Shown here piece after piece: positions 10,731-22,024 of a DNA stretch of 64,000 nt (positions are counted from its first letter, which is position 1; each line of letters opens with the position of its first letter). The translations under genes and the position numbers were made by a program. This stretch comes from Lunularia cruciata (taxonomy: Eukaryota; Streptophyta; Marchantiopsida; Lunulariales; Lunulariaceae): the NCBI GenBank assembly GCA_948567375.1, contig OX419762.1, positions 33,868,608-33,932,607 of the forward strand, given 5' to 3'. The notes below the pieces were generated by a model. The model was not told where the DNA came from, did not search any database, and saw nothing but the letters and a program-made list of their open reading frames with translations.

Positions 10731-11410
10731 TGTCTCTCACTTAGGATGAACCTCCAATGACTATTATGGTAGCACACATGGACTAAGAAGGCAAAAAACC
10801 CCAACTCCATCATACTCCTCCAAGGCTAACACTCCAAGACTCAGGATATTGCTCACTAGAGAACTCAATGAAAGAGAGAAAGTTGCAAATGAAAGGATGA
10901 TGAGTACCTCCTCACTCCTAGTTTATATACTTGTGAAACAATTATGCACCAAAGTTATATATTACTAGAGTAATTCAATTTACTAAGCTAAAAGTCAAAT
11001 AAAGTCAAGAAGCTAAAGGAATGTCCATACTCATGGGAATATTCTCCTAAGCATGTCGTCTTATCTTGAACCAACCACTAAGTCAATGATTCCTTCACAT
11101 GGGCTATCCTTGGGCTATCCTTGGACTATAAAAGAATCTCAAACAATAGGTTTGTGGATCCAAGAGTTCTCAACTCTTTCCTCAAAGCCAAACATCTATG
11201 AATAATACCTAGTCAACACATTAGAATCCAAAATAATGGTGCTCCTCTTTTCTAGTTCTTCTAAAGTAAGGTCCTCTTTATCTTAGCTATGACTAACTTT
11301 AGTTAATCATGAATACTATAGAACCATCCTTTATTTCTATATAAATAACATCTCTCAAGTACTTGTAACACCAAGCTAATTATCACACACATGCACAAAT
11401 GGATGTTACA
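10731..11410 (-). repeat. 680-bp LTR, copy 2 (5' LTR of the gag-PR element)
   Basis: Plus-strand boundaries tgtctctcac...ggatgttaca give clean TG...CA termini. Length and collinearity match 668-1347. Near the minus-sense start is atttatatag, a possible TATA box, and on the plus strand there is gtttatatac, so the orientation is taken from the neighbouring genes. Confidence 0.75.
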
Positions 11411-11967
11411 GGACTAACAAGCTAAGGAACTTGCAGGAGTTCCAATGGAAGGCTGGAGAGAGCCTATGCAAGGCATACACTTGCATGAGATAGCTGATCA
11501 GTTTTACTCAAGAAGTTACTAAGGCCTGGGTAGTCCAATTTTGGTATGGGATATTGGATAGGGAGTAGTGACATAGAGTCAGTGATGCTATGTTGTTTAC
11601 TTTGCCTACTTTGGCAAAGTAAACAAGCTACTTTGCCTACTTTGGCAGTAGTCTTTGGTTTCATTGAGTGTACTGAGCTCAACATGGTGGAGGAAAGAGT
11701 GGTGACATTTGAATTTTGTAGAGAGACCTCATCCTCAACTATTACTTCTTCCAAAGTGCAGTAGAGTGCACCATGCCATGTTGGGTTTTGGGGATAAGGT
11801 GGATAGCCCAGATCCTATGGAGCGAGTGGAGGGCCTATTGTAGCTAGATCCTTACCTTCATTTTTGAGTTAGCAGCAACTAATGAGTGGTGGTGTTGCTT
11901 GTTGGACTTGTGGTGGACCTCACCATAGGAGAGAGTGCACTTAGGGCAGCGGACCTATGAGCCAGCC
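11411..11967 (+). pseudogene. gag remnant of the plus-sense gypsy element
   Basis: Short plus-strand remnant ending in a nucleocapsid-type knuckle CWTCGGPHHRREC at about 11910-11948 (C-x2-C...H...C), followed at once by a stop. It is cut at its right end by an LTR copy (11968-12557), after which the same element resumes with protease and pol. The upstream part of this gag was not found. Confidence 0.5.
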
Positions 11968-12557
11968 TGTCTCTCACTTAGGATGAACCTCCGATGGCTA
12001 TTATGGTAGTGCACCATGGACTAAGAAGGAAAAGAACCCCAACTCCATCATAATCCTTTAAGGCTAACACTCCAAGACTTAAGACATTGCTCACTAGCAA
12101 AACTCAATGAGAAACATATAGTTGTAAATGAAAGGATGATGAATACCTCCTCACCTATACTTTATATACTTGTAAAATAGTTATGCACCAAAGTTACTAA
12201 TTATTGGAGTAACTCAAGTTACTAGGCTAAAAGTCAAATAAAGTCAAAAAGCTAGAGGAATATCCATACTCATGGGCATATCCTCCTAAGCATGTGGTCT
12301 TATCTTGATTGAACCACTAAGCCAAGGATTACTTCACATGGGCTATCCTTGGACTATAGAAGAATCTGAAAGAAAAAGGCTTGTAGATCTAAAAGTTATC
12401 AACTCTTTCCTCAAAGCCAAACACCTAGGAATAATACCAAGTCAACACATTAGAATCCAAAATAGTGGTGCTCATCTTTTCTAGTTCCTCTAAATTAAGG
12501 TTCCCTCTATCTTAGCTATGACTAACTTTAGCTAATCATGACTAATGTAGAACCATC
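11968..12557. repeat. 680-bp LTR family, copy 3, truncated solo LTR
   Basis: Collinear with the first 590 bp (plus-strand view) of copies 1 and 2 and missing the last 90 bp or so. Flanked by cagcc (11963-11967) and cagca (12558-12562), which may be a 4/5 target duplication, though copy 2 is also preceded by cagca. It splits gag from protease of the surrounding gypsy element. Confidence 0.7.
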
Positions 12558-13630
12558 CAGCAAGTGGAATTGGAGAGACATCAAAACAGCTCAGAGAAAG
12601 GAGGTACAATTTAGCGACACTCAAAAAGGTAAAGATCAAGGTTCAAGTGGTGGGGAGGAGTCTTGAATGGGCATTGAGGGTGCTGCTAACTAGAAACTCG
12701 ATGAGAGATATTCAAGAAAGGGACCTGGTTTGGTTGCTGAGCCAGGACGTAGAGATGGAGCTTGACCCTCAAGAGATTGCTAAAAAGTTTTGGAAGCAAG
12801 AGGGTTCACAAATGAAGAACTCTTTGGAAGCTTGCAAAAGGATGTGCAGGATCTTATCTTGGCCAAGGTGAAGAAGAAGCGGTTCTACAAAGAGGGTCCT
12901 CATACGTCTTTGTTGTACAAAGACAGGGCTAGGCATATGAGGAAGTAAGTACGTATGGCCTAGAGCTTGCACAGGAATTTTCAAAAGATAGCATCAATGA
13001 GGTACACGTCTATGATGCTGCTCTTGAAGAGGAAAGGCCTTTTGTGCCCTTGTCCAAAGAGGTGCAAGATTCCTTTTGTGCAAGAAGCTACAACAAATGT
13101 GAGATCAAGATGCAGGGTGTGGAGCTTCCGGTGAGGGCGTTGATCGACACAGGGTCTGAGGTTAACCTCGTGTCAAAGGCTGTCTACAAAGAAGGTCACT
13201 AGAAGGTGGACCATGACATTGACAGGAGGGTAGATTCAATGAATAGAACCAGGAATGCATTGTGTGGAGCTTGTCTTGATGTCAAGATCAAGATATGGAA
13301 TGTAGTAAAACCAATCAACATGTTTCTACACAATACCTTGCCCTATCCAGTCATACTAGGACAGCCCTCTATCACTCAGTTTTGGATGGAGAGCAAAGTC
13401 TTAAATGATGGGACTCACGCGGTGAAGGTCACGAGTCAGAATGGGGCCAGAATAGTGCAGTTTCCTACTATTTTGCCGGGCAGCGATAGGAACAGAAGAG
13501 AGTTGAGAGATCCAGAAAAGCCTACTGGAAGGTGGGTTTCCACTAGGCACCTTGACAGAGAAGGTGGAAGAACGAGGCGCCATATGCAATATTCCACCGT
13601 AGAAAATCAGCAAATAGGACTGTTTTGATA
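12558..13630 (+). pseudogene. Gypsy gag-end and aspartic protease
   Basis: The 12647-12871 stretch is gag/linker-like. The protease starts near 13060 with EVQDSFCARSYNKCEIK and has an intact-looking active-site triad ALIDTGSEVNLVSKAVY at about 13136-13188. A stop at 13199-13201 breaks it. The reading continues with GACLDVKIKIW and the C-terminal hallmark PYPVILGQPSITQ, then QFPTILPGSDRNRRELRDPE. Family knowledge: this is a Ty3/gypsy-type PR preceding RT. The internal stop makes the copy dead. Confidence 0.75.
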
Positions 13631-13886
13631 GGACCTATGTTGGAATCCAAAGAGATAGGACTGTTTGCTTTGTGCATATAGAGAACACATCAAAGATTTT
13701 GCAGAAATAGATGAGGAGGAAAGAGAGAGTTCTGAAAACAGCAAGAGAAATGAAAGATAGCAAAGCTATCATTGCAGTGTTGGAAAATTGGGGAGAAGGC
13801 AGAGCAGACCGAGAAGTGATTAGTGCAATGGAGAAAGGAGAATCTATGATTGAGATAGGGGAGGGCTTTATGGTCCACTTTCAGAA

Positions 13887-15560
13887 TTGGTTCATGAAGT
13901 AGAATGCCATACCAAGTACACAATGGTGGACAAGAAGGTTTGTCTCATTGTTGTTATGTTGCCATTGGATGCCTCTAATTTGCTACGTAGAACTAGAGAA
14001 GAACCAAGGTTGAGGGAGGTGAAGAATATTGGCCATTCCTTTTCTAAGGAGACCTTGGCAGAACTTACAGTTGGAGGGGATGGTTTTCTCACGGAGGTTG
14101 AGCACCAAGCATTTAAAGAGATGATTGGTAATTGTGGGAAAGATTTTGCTTTCAAGGTTGAGGAGATCTGGTGTGTAAACCCATAGGAAGTCACACCGAT
14201 GATCATTTTCATGGTTCCTCATGTACCGTGGGATCTGAGACCTATATCGCTGCCAAAGGGACTTTTGCCTCAACTAACCGAGATGTTGAAGGGGGAGGTC
14301 AGAGCCAAGATTTTGGAGCCATCAAAAGCACCACATTCAAATTGTTGGTTCACAATCAGAAAGAAGAACGGAATGTTGTGTTTCATACAGGATATGCAAT
14401 CGCCATACAAGGTAACAATTTGAAATTTTGGTGTAGGACTGGCTGTGGATGATTTTGCTGAGGAGTTTGCAGGAAGGGTGGTTTACTCTATTGGAGATAT
14501 ATACTCAGGGTATGATCAGTTTCAGCTCACTGAAGGGAGCCGTGATACACCATGTAAACACTACTAGGATTGATGCGCATGTGCACTCTCCCGATGGGAG
14601 CTACTAACTTGGTGGCACATATGCAAAGTGCTATGAATCATATTTTGCAGCCCTTCATTCCTGAAAAGACACGTTTGTTCTTGGATAATATACCTATTAA
14701 GGGTTGCACAGCAGGTGAGAAGGACAACACCTTGGTGGAAAGCGGTATAAGGAGGTTTGTCATGGATCATACTCGAGATGTGGAAGTTATACTGAAGTGG
14801 TTGATAGAGGCGGGGGTGACTCTTTCTGGGGAGAAATTAGTGTTTGAGCTTGGGGAAATATTGGTGGTAGGGCATATGTGTGGATTGTATGGGAGGAAAC
14901 CAAATCCAAAGAAGGTGGACATTATAGGGAAGATTAGAGCTTGTTCCTTGGTTCAAGAGGTAAGGCAATTCTTGGGAGCATGTGTTTTCTATTGTATTTG
15001 GAAACCTCATTTTGCTCATGTTGTAGAGCCTCTTAACCAACCTCTAAGGAAGAGAATCAAGTTTATCTGGAGGCCATAGCATTCCATTGCTATGACAAAG
15101 CTAACACAAGCACTACAAAACCCACCAATACTTCATCCGCTTGACTACAATTGTGGGTGGCCAATCATAGTTACAATGGATTTGAGTCCCTATGCTGCTG
15201 GGTGGGCTGTGGGCCAAGAAGATGAGAATGGCAGCAGATATGCAGCAAGGTTTGGAGCAAGAATCTTCACAAAACGGCAACAAAGGTATCCTTAGATCAA
15301 GCGGGAGTTGTGGGGTGCCAAGATAGCATTAAGATAGGATAGGAATTGCTTGATTGGTGCCTATGTCATCCTAGAAACAGATTGCTTGCCGCTGCTAGGG
15401 ATGGCTGCCAATTGTGATACTCCAGATATTGCAATGTTGTGTTGGATTGCTTTCATTCAAATGTTTAATCCAAAGCTAAGATATATAGCTGGGAAGGACA
15501 ATCCAATGGCTGATATGTTGTCTAGAGCGTGCTATCATGGAACCAAAATGGCTATAAGGT
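13887..15560 (+). pseudogene. Gypsy reverse transcriptase and RNase H
   Basis: Domain order is as expected for Ty3/gypsy. A pre-RT segment (KDFAFKVEEIWCVNP, then VPHVPWDLRPI) is followed by the RT fingers (PHSNCWFTIRKKNG), then YSGYDQFQLTEGSRDT, LMRMCTLPMGATN and the catalytic loop FLDNIPIKG near 14678-14704, where the second Asp of the expected LDD is Asn. Next come LSGEKLVFELGEI..GHMCG and VRQFLGACVFYCIW. RNase H follows, with MDLSPYAAGWAVGQ, RYAARFGARIFTKRQ, ILETDCLPLLGM and IAGKDNPMADMLSRA ending near 15525. Stops and frameshifts occur throughout, so no enzyme could be made. Confidence 0.85.
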
Positions 15561-16910
15561 AGATGTACATGAAGTAGATCTGAATCTACCCTTTAGAGAA
15601 GAACTATACACCGATGATCTTCTTGTCATTGAGAAGTATCTTAGTTCTTTAGAGAAAAATTCAGAGTGAATTAGAGAGGAGTTTGAGAAGGTTAGGAGAA
15701 AGTTTGGCAAATTCCTATTAAAAGACGGGTATCCTTGGTGAAGACCCAAGAGCCATGTTGGAATTCCATTGAGAGTGGTGGGAGATGGAGAGATGAAGTA
15801 GAAAGTATTACAAGAGTTGCATGATGCAGAGGTTGCATGTCATTGTGGAGTTCACGGTACATATGAGTGCATTTGAGGGTTGTATTGGTGGCCTGGGATT
15901 TATACGGATGTATGACATTATATGGAGACCAAGTTTCATCACATGGAGACCTATGAAACTTGTCAGATCTACTCCAAGGTATGGCACAAAGATGAGTGAA
16001 GCCTACTTACCCATTGAACCTTCAGTTTCAATGGGTTCTGGACATAGTTCATATGCCTTCAGGAGTTTGAGGAGCAAAGTATCTAATACTAGCCAAGGAG
16101 GATTTGTCTAACTATGTGGAAGGGAGGACATTGACGTCTACACATACCCAACAAGTATGTTGGTTTTTTTTAGAAGATACTATTGCTTAGCATGGATGTT
16201 TCTACTGGATGAGGGCAGATCAAAGAGAGTTGGATGCAAAAGAAGCCAATGATTTCTTTGTTAAGTTCAACATCAAGCTGAACCTGACAACTACCTACAA
16301 TCCAAAAGTCAATGGTAAGAGTGAACAAGTTCATCCATCAATAGTGAATGCTTTGGTGAAGGCATGTTGAGGTGAGACATACAAATGGCCTGATTTGTTG
16401 CCATTGGTGCTTATGGTGGATAAGTTGACTTGTAGCTTAGTGACTCGGATGCCACCCGCTGAATTAGTGTCAGGAAATTTACCTATCATGCCTATGGAAG
16501 AGGACATTGCAAGCTAGAGGACTGTTCAGTGGGAGGATAACATGCCTACAAAGGATTTGATCTTGCGCAAGATCAAGCATTTCAATCTTACGCCGCAAAA
16601 AATACAGGTGGCAAGAGATGAGATGAAGGAGGCACGGTTAAAGAGCAAGGTGTATTTTGATAAGACTCACCGGCTACAACTAGTGCCTATTAGTAAAGGA
16701 GATTGGGTGTTGATTTCATATAATAGCTGGATGTGCAACACTAAGCACTCAAGGAGTTTGCTCGTCGTTGGCAGGGACCATTTGTAGGCACCAGGGTCCA
16801 TGAGAATGCAACCTACCAAGTGCGGGAGCTAGATGGTGCGGAGCATTGACTGCCATATGCAGGAAAAAGAGTAAAGCTTTTCAAACAACGAGCAGGAATT
16901 GGAGAAGAAG
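15561..16910 (+). pseudogene. Gypsy integrase
   Basis: Broken integrase following RNase H. The N-terminal HHCC-type region is seen as LHDAEVACHCGVHGTYE (about 15818-15870). Core remnants include NPKVNGKSEQVHPSIVNALVK near 16301-16364. The C-terminal part reads RRWQGPFVGTRVHENATYQV (about 16767-16824), then ELDGAEH and GKRVKLFKQR. Many stops interrupt it. It ends close to 16900, downstream of which tandem repeats begin. Confidence 0.75.
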
Positions 16911-17390
16911 ATAACCATGAAGGCAGCTTGGAGGAGGTACCAATGGTGCTATTGAAGAAGGTTGAAGTTGATCACCTAGAACCTCAATGTTGCAGACTGG
17001 AGGCTGCACAAGATTGGTGGGGATGGATGTCATCGGAAAAATAATCCACGCATATGTTTGTGCCATTTGGTGTGAGAGTTTTTTCCTCTTCTTATGTTAC
17101 AAGGAACTTGGCAAATTTCATGTCATTGTGTCTCAAGAGACATTTTATGCTACCTTGTCTCGGGAAAAAATTTTATGTTATTGCAAAGCCCAAAAGTAGC
17201 TTTGTGTTGTTGTAAGCTTGAGAGTTCTTTTAATTTTGCTTGGGCTAGGAGTTTCTTTGATGTTCAAAAACTTGGGAGTTTATGTGTGTCATAAGCTGAA
17301 GGCTAAAAGAAAAAATTTTGAGCATCGAGGAAGGTCCGAACAGGACTGTGAGAAAGGAGGGTTTAGGAAATTTTTTGTGAAGCCTTTGTT

Positions 17391-17915
17391 AATTGACAGG
17401 CCGTAAGGGTTTAGTGAAAATGCTTTGAGTGGACAGAGGAGGTCTTTGGCTGATGATAGGACAATGAAGGGTTTGGAGGATGCTTCAAGTGACCAGGAGT
17501 GTGGAGAGAAAGTTTTGGGAGGTCCTTGGCAATTGACAGGCCATAAGGGTTTAATGAAAATACTTTGAGTGGACAGAGGAGATATTTGGCTGATGACATG
17601 ACAGTGAAGGGCTTGGAGGATGCTTTGAGTGACCAAGAGTGTGGAGAGAAAGTTTTGGGAGGTCTTTGGGAATTGACAGGCCATAGGGTTTAGTGAAAAT
17701 GCTTTGAGTGGAAAAAGGAGGTCTTTGGCTGATGACAGGATAGTGAAGGGTTTGGAGGATGCTTCAAGTGACCAGGAGTGTGAAGAGAAAGTTTTGTGAG
17801 GTTTTTTTTAATTGACAGGCCATAATGGTTTAGTGAAAATGCTTTGAGTGTACATAAGAGGTCTTTGACAATTGACAGGCCATAAGGGTTTAGGGAGAAT
17901 GCTTTGATTGGACTT
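17391..17915 (+). repeat. Tandem array, 140-bp unit
   Basis: aattgacaggccataagggtt begins successive units at 17391, 17531, 17671, 17810 and 17870, giving periods 140, 140, 139 and then a 60-bp shortened unit. Each unit contains gctttgagtggacagagg and, when full length, gtgaccaggagtgtggagag. The array lies just downstream of the gypsy integrase. Confidence 0.9.
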
Positions 17916-17922
17916 GAAGGAA

Positions 17923-18345
17923 ATTTTGAATGAAGCCTTGAGAGACAAGAGTGCAGGGCAAGGAGGAGAGAGAGTTTTCTCAAAGGACAAGGTTAATGTG
18001 TAGGGGCTGAGAACTTAGATAGAGAATGAAATTTCAAATGAAGGCTTGAGAGTGCAAGGTAGGGAGAAGAGAGAGTTTTCTCAAAGGACAGGGCAAATAT
18101 GCAGGAGTTGGGAACTTGGACAGAGAATGAAATTTTGAATGAAGGCTTGAGAGTGCAGGGCAGAGAGGGGAGAGAGTTTTCTTGAAGGAGTGCAAATGTG
18201 CATGAGCTAGGAACTTGGACAGAGAATGAAATTTCAAATGAAGGCTTGAGAGTGTAGGGCAGGGAGGAGAGAGAGTTTTCTCAAAGGAGTGAAAATGTGT
18301 AGGAATTGGGAACTTGGACAGAGAATGAAATTTCAACAGGAAAAA
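17923..18345 (+). repeat. Tandem array, about 100-bp unit
   Basis: The motif gaatgaaattt(c/t) with aatgaaggcttgagagtg recurs with unit starts at 17923, 18031, 18132, 18231 and 18330 (periods 108, 101, 99, 99). The repeated gagagagttttctcaaagga segment is diagnostic. The array ends about 100 bp before the assembly gap. Confidence 0.9.
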
Positions 18346-18440
18346 CTTTGAGAGAAAATGCTTTGAGAGAGAAATCATGCTGGAGAAGACAGAGCTGTAG
18401 GGTTTAAGGGGAAGCTTCAAGAGAAGATGTTTTGTTGATG

Positions 18441-18640
18441 NNNNNNNNNNNNNNNNNNNNNNNNNNNNNNNNNNNNNNNNNNNNNNNNNNNNNNNNNNNN
18501 NNNNNNNNNNNNNNNNNNNNNNNNNNNNNNNNNNNNNNNNNNNNNNNNNNNNNNNNNNNNNNNNNNNNNNNNNNNNNNNNNNNNNNNNNNNNNNNNNNNN
18601 NNNNNNNNNNNNNNNNNNNNNNNNNNNNNNNNNNNNNNNN
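18441..18640. other. Assembly gap (200 N)
   Basis: A run of exactly 200 N next to tandem arrays. The round length suggests a placeholder, so the true distance between the left repeats and the HAD-terpene cyclase island is unknown. Confidence 0.99.
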
Positions 18641-21600
18641 AATTGCCTGTAGTGAAATAAGCGCTTGAATCAATAAACAACCGAGTAAAGTATTTCTGGA
18701 ACTATGCACCCTGCTCTAGATCTAGTAGGCCGAGTCGATATGGGAGTTATAGAGTAATTACGTACTAGCGTAGTCATAAAACTTTCTTCGTCGTATTCTA
18801 CTCCAAAGGGACATGTCAACCAATGATTGCATAAACATCATAGATACTTGGCTCCGCGTCCAGTGTACATTAAGCTTAACACCTATATAGGTGGCATGGA
18901 ATGGAGTAGATTAATATTCCTATCATGTTCATCTTGGGCTCTTTTATTTTATTTGATATAAATGCTGACTGATATGAAACTTTTATGTAAGTGAATGTCC
19001 ATATTCTTTTCTCCCATATACAACCTGACTGACGTTGATTGACCAGTTCTATACTATGCGCACCACCAGATCTGTACAATGCGTACTCTATGTTTGGTGT
19101 GTATGGTCCAGGTTGTGGAAATTGTTCAAGATTTTTGAGAGACTAAACATTTTCCACCATTGGAACAGAATCTACTGAAATTTGAGCGTCCTCCGCTAAG
19201 TGGGACAATGTATTTTCTGAAGGTAGCTGGGGTTCAGTATGAGCGAAGGATAGTTCTTGATCCCCCCCGATCGTCACAGATGCACTTAACTTGTAGATTC
19301 ACATGATTCAATGAGCCTCTGATCAAACCAGAACTGGTCTCTGGAACTCATTTAAAAATTGTGGTTGCTTTTCCTATCAAACCATAATTGATGTGAGGGC
19401 CTCAAACTGTCGGATTTGTAAACATTACGATGGCTCATGCTTTTCATACGATTCACGTACAGGTCTACATATTCTTGCAATATTTAGAATCAACAATCAA
19501 ATTCTTGCCCGTAATATATAAAAGTCAGCATTTCCGCTGGATTAGATAGTCTTCATCAATCTCAAGTAGATATTGAAAGGAAAGATGACCATATAAAATA
19601 TTCATGCGACACACAAACAGAAACTCTAGCGAGCACTAGAATAACATTCACAGTGGTATTGTCGATTAAATCTCTGTTTCTGAATGATATACAATGTTAA
19701 AGAACTAACTCCATGATATTTGAGTCAAAACCGATTGGAGTTTACAATTTCAATCTCTGGACCGTATTGTTGATGTCGCCACTGATGGATTTCTCTGGAT
19801 ATCCATCAGTATCGAATCGATCGCCACAGATGACCCATATGGTATAATGTAATGGCCAGGCTAGACGTAACTTGACAGGAATCGATCGCGATTTCTAAAC
19901 TTCATGGAAGTTCTTGATCCGCTGTGAACGAGAGACTCAGTGCGGGTTCCGCATATAGGTCGGCGTAAAGAAGTTGATGCTCATGGGAGCAAAAAGTCTT
20001 ATGCAGTGAGCGTTTTTGATCTGGAACTTTCCACCAGTGAAGTGAGCCGTATAATACGCCTGGTGGAAGATGCCGTAAAAGAAGCACATGAACATGCTTA
20101 GAATACACCAACCTTAATTTTGATAATTCCGGATTCCATAATGGCCTGCGAACAATTCCAAAAGTGATGCATAATTGCGAAGGATGGAGACTGCCTTCCG
20201 ACTCGCGAGATCCGCCTCATTTGCATGCTGTTGTTGTCAACCAGAGGGCTATTGGCAAGTGGCGCATGAGCACAAGGCGGCATGAAATGCTAGTCTGGGG
20301 CACGAGTAGGACCGCCCACCCCAATATAACTCTCGATTGCGTTATACTTTATATTATTAAGTTGAGGATGATAGTTTACAAGCACGTGAATATCTACATC
20401 GCGGAGTATATATTATCTTCCCAAATATTTCAGTACACGCACGTGACCCCAGTTTTAGAAATCCAGTTCTCGACTGTTCTCAGCGACTGAGAATAGTCAA
20501 TCATAGACATTAAGACTGGACTCCAATTTGCGTATGATGGAATTAACGGGCCGTTCAAAAGACCTAACAAGCTCAATTTTACAGTCATTAAATGAAGAAA
20601 AAGTGGACTAAAATATGTAAAGTGCTGGAGTTAATATATTATGTATGGAATACAATATAGTTACACGGCCTATCTAAACCGTTTATCCTTAAATCGATAC
20701 TGACAATCAGAGAATCACTCTCCATATTAGAGCTAGCTATAGCGAGCTCAGCAGTGACGAGCTTATTTCCACGATCGAGTTTTTGATGAATTAAGCTTCT
20801 CGTCTAGAGTGGTCGCGCCATCTAGCTGCAAAGACATTTAATTCAAAGTTTTTGGTCGGTTAAATTTTCTACATATCTTGATCTTGAAATCGAACATGCA
20901 CGTAAATACATCTTCTAATTAGAAGCTAAAACTTCCAGCTATCTATTTTGACACTGTTGTAAATGCTCGTAGTTTTGTATCAATTTTTTAGAGCAAATTG
21001 AGATTGTCAAAGGCCCAATCATTCTTGAGGATAAATCACATCTTCAACCTTTCAGGTCTAGATTATATCTCAGGTCTTCAGGGATATTAAGCTCTAGACC
21101 TAGCTCATGTAGAATTTGCTCGTCTATAAGTTATGTTCCAGCATCTAATATCATCTAATATGATTCTTCGTAGATCGAAAGACAAACTCTGATTTAGAAA
21201 CATTAATGTAACACATGCACTAACCCATATATATGCAACTACAACTTTCCAGAAAGATATCCGACTTGGCTAAGCTTAGGTTTAAGTCTTTCGAGATATT
21301 ATAAGCTATCATTGTCAACTATTTATTGGTTCATAAACCGCTAAATAGAGGTCATGGATGAGATTTTGACCTCCTCTGTCTTTCTGCAATTAAATAAACC
21401 AGAGACAAAGGTAGAAGCGATTTCAGTAGTGGACTAAAAGAACTTCAGTTTGGCCATAAGACAAACTTCACGATTCGTATTTTTGGCGTGGGTATATGTA
21501 ATAGTGACGTGGAATGCTTTCTAGACACTAAATAAAACAAAGCGAGATCATATAAGAGTTTCATGTAAGATCATGTACTAAAAGCATTGGAATCACCTGA

Positions 21601-21700
21601 AATACTGTACTATACTTACTCGGGCCAGCTACATGACAACTCTCACGCGTCAATCATCAGGCTTCTTTAATATATGAAACTGGTCCCATAACATTCTCCT
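18641..21700. other. Low-copy intergenic region upstream of the terpene cyclase gene
   Basis: Unlike its surroundings this stretch contains frequent CpG (for example cgatcg near 19270, 19800 and 19880) and no recognisable transposon. The short sequence gatcg(t/c)cacagatg occurs near 19269 and 19820. No convincing exon chain was found. Small open stretches are listed separately where noteworthy. Confidence 0.6.
19933..20115 (-). other. Small open stretch of unusual, non-repetitive composition
   Basis: Minus-strand frame open for about 58 codons, ending in a TGA near 19937. It reads MFMCFFYGIFHQAYYTAHF and then TGGKFQIKNAHC before ending FFTPTYMRNPH. The Phe/Tyr-rich, low-complexity-free character looks coding, possibly a terminal exon, but I do not recognise it and there is no supporting gene structure. 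Confidence 0.2.
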
Positions 21701-21703
21701 CAA

Positions 21704-21712
21704 CTATATAGA
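21704..21712 (+). promoter_or_regulatory. Candidate TATA box of the HAD-terpene cyclase gene
   Basis: ctatataga lies 313 bp before the start codon. From there to 22024 there is no ATG in any frame, so a transcript starting about 30 bp downstream would use 22025 as its first AUG. A CT-rich stretch (cttctcccaccacccctttt) follows, typical of plant transcription start regions. Confidence 0.5.
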
Positions 21713-21829
21713 AGCTTCTCCCACCACCCCTTTTCATCTCATCGCTTCCGATCCTAGTTTCATCCATAGAGAAATAAGTTCAGTTGCAACCACTTTCAGG
21801 CTTCCCGCAGTGATCAACAGGAGTCAAAT

Positions 21830-21853
21830 CTACAAGACTCCCAAGACTTGTAG
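21830..21853 (+). other. Small inverted repeat in the leader
   Basis: ctacaag (21830-21836) and cttgtag (21847-21853) can pair with a 10-nt loop within the inferred 5' untranslated region. Confidence 0.35.
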
Positions 21854-22024
21854 TCTTGAAGGTCGTCCTTCTTCATCGAGCTAGTACCAAAGACTGAGTG
21901 CACGGACGATTTTCTCTTCGCAGTTGTGAGCATACCTCAGAGATTTCAGACTACTTCCATCCAGCTCAGTACTGCTGCTTCCACCCACTGGATCACTGAG
22001 TCGATTTGACAGTCAGCTGCAGTC

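Larger units (their letters stand above)
668..11410 (-). mobile_element. Non-autonomous Ty3/gypsy-type LTR element (gag-PR only) with two nested insertions
   Basis: Two copies of the same 680-bp repeat in the same orientation (668-1347 and 10731-11410) bound a minus-sense internal region. Reading from 10730 downwards, that region holds gag with a CCHC knuckle (about 7200-5941) and an aspartic protease (2109-1529), then a purine tract directly before the left repeat. Two later insertions (8327-10205 and 2115-5935) interrupt it. Without them the internal region is about 3.7 kb, and I find no reverse transcriptase, RNase H or integrase in it. Flanking 5-mers (aggct at 663-667, ggact at 11411-11415) do not match well, so the pairing of the two LTRs is inferred from equal length, orientation, the PPT and gene order. 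The alternative is two unrelated solo LTRs. Confidence 0.6.

Noticed and set aside
17391-18345. CRISPR-like spaced repeats
   Set aside because: The units are contiguous 100- and 140-bp tandem repeats without unique spacers, in a plant retroelement context.
17289-18420. Open minus-strand stretches across the tandem arrays
   Set aside because: They arise because 140- and 100-bp repeats happen to lack stops in some frames; there is no start context or domain, and the neighbouring integrase is on the other strand.
18404-18709. Open stretches spanning the N run
   Set aside because: They consist mostly of unknown residues from the assembly gap.
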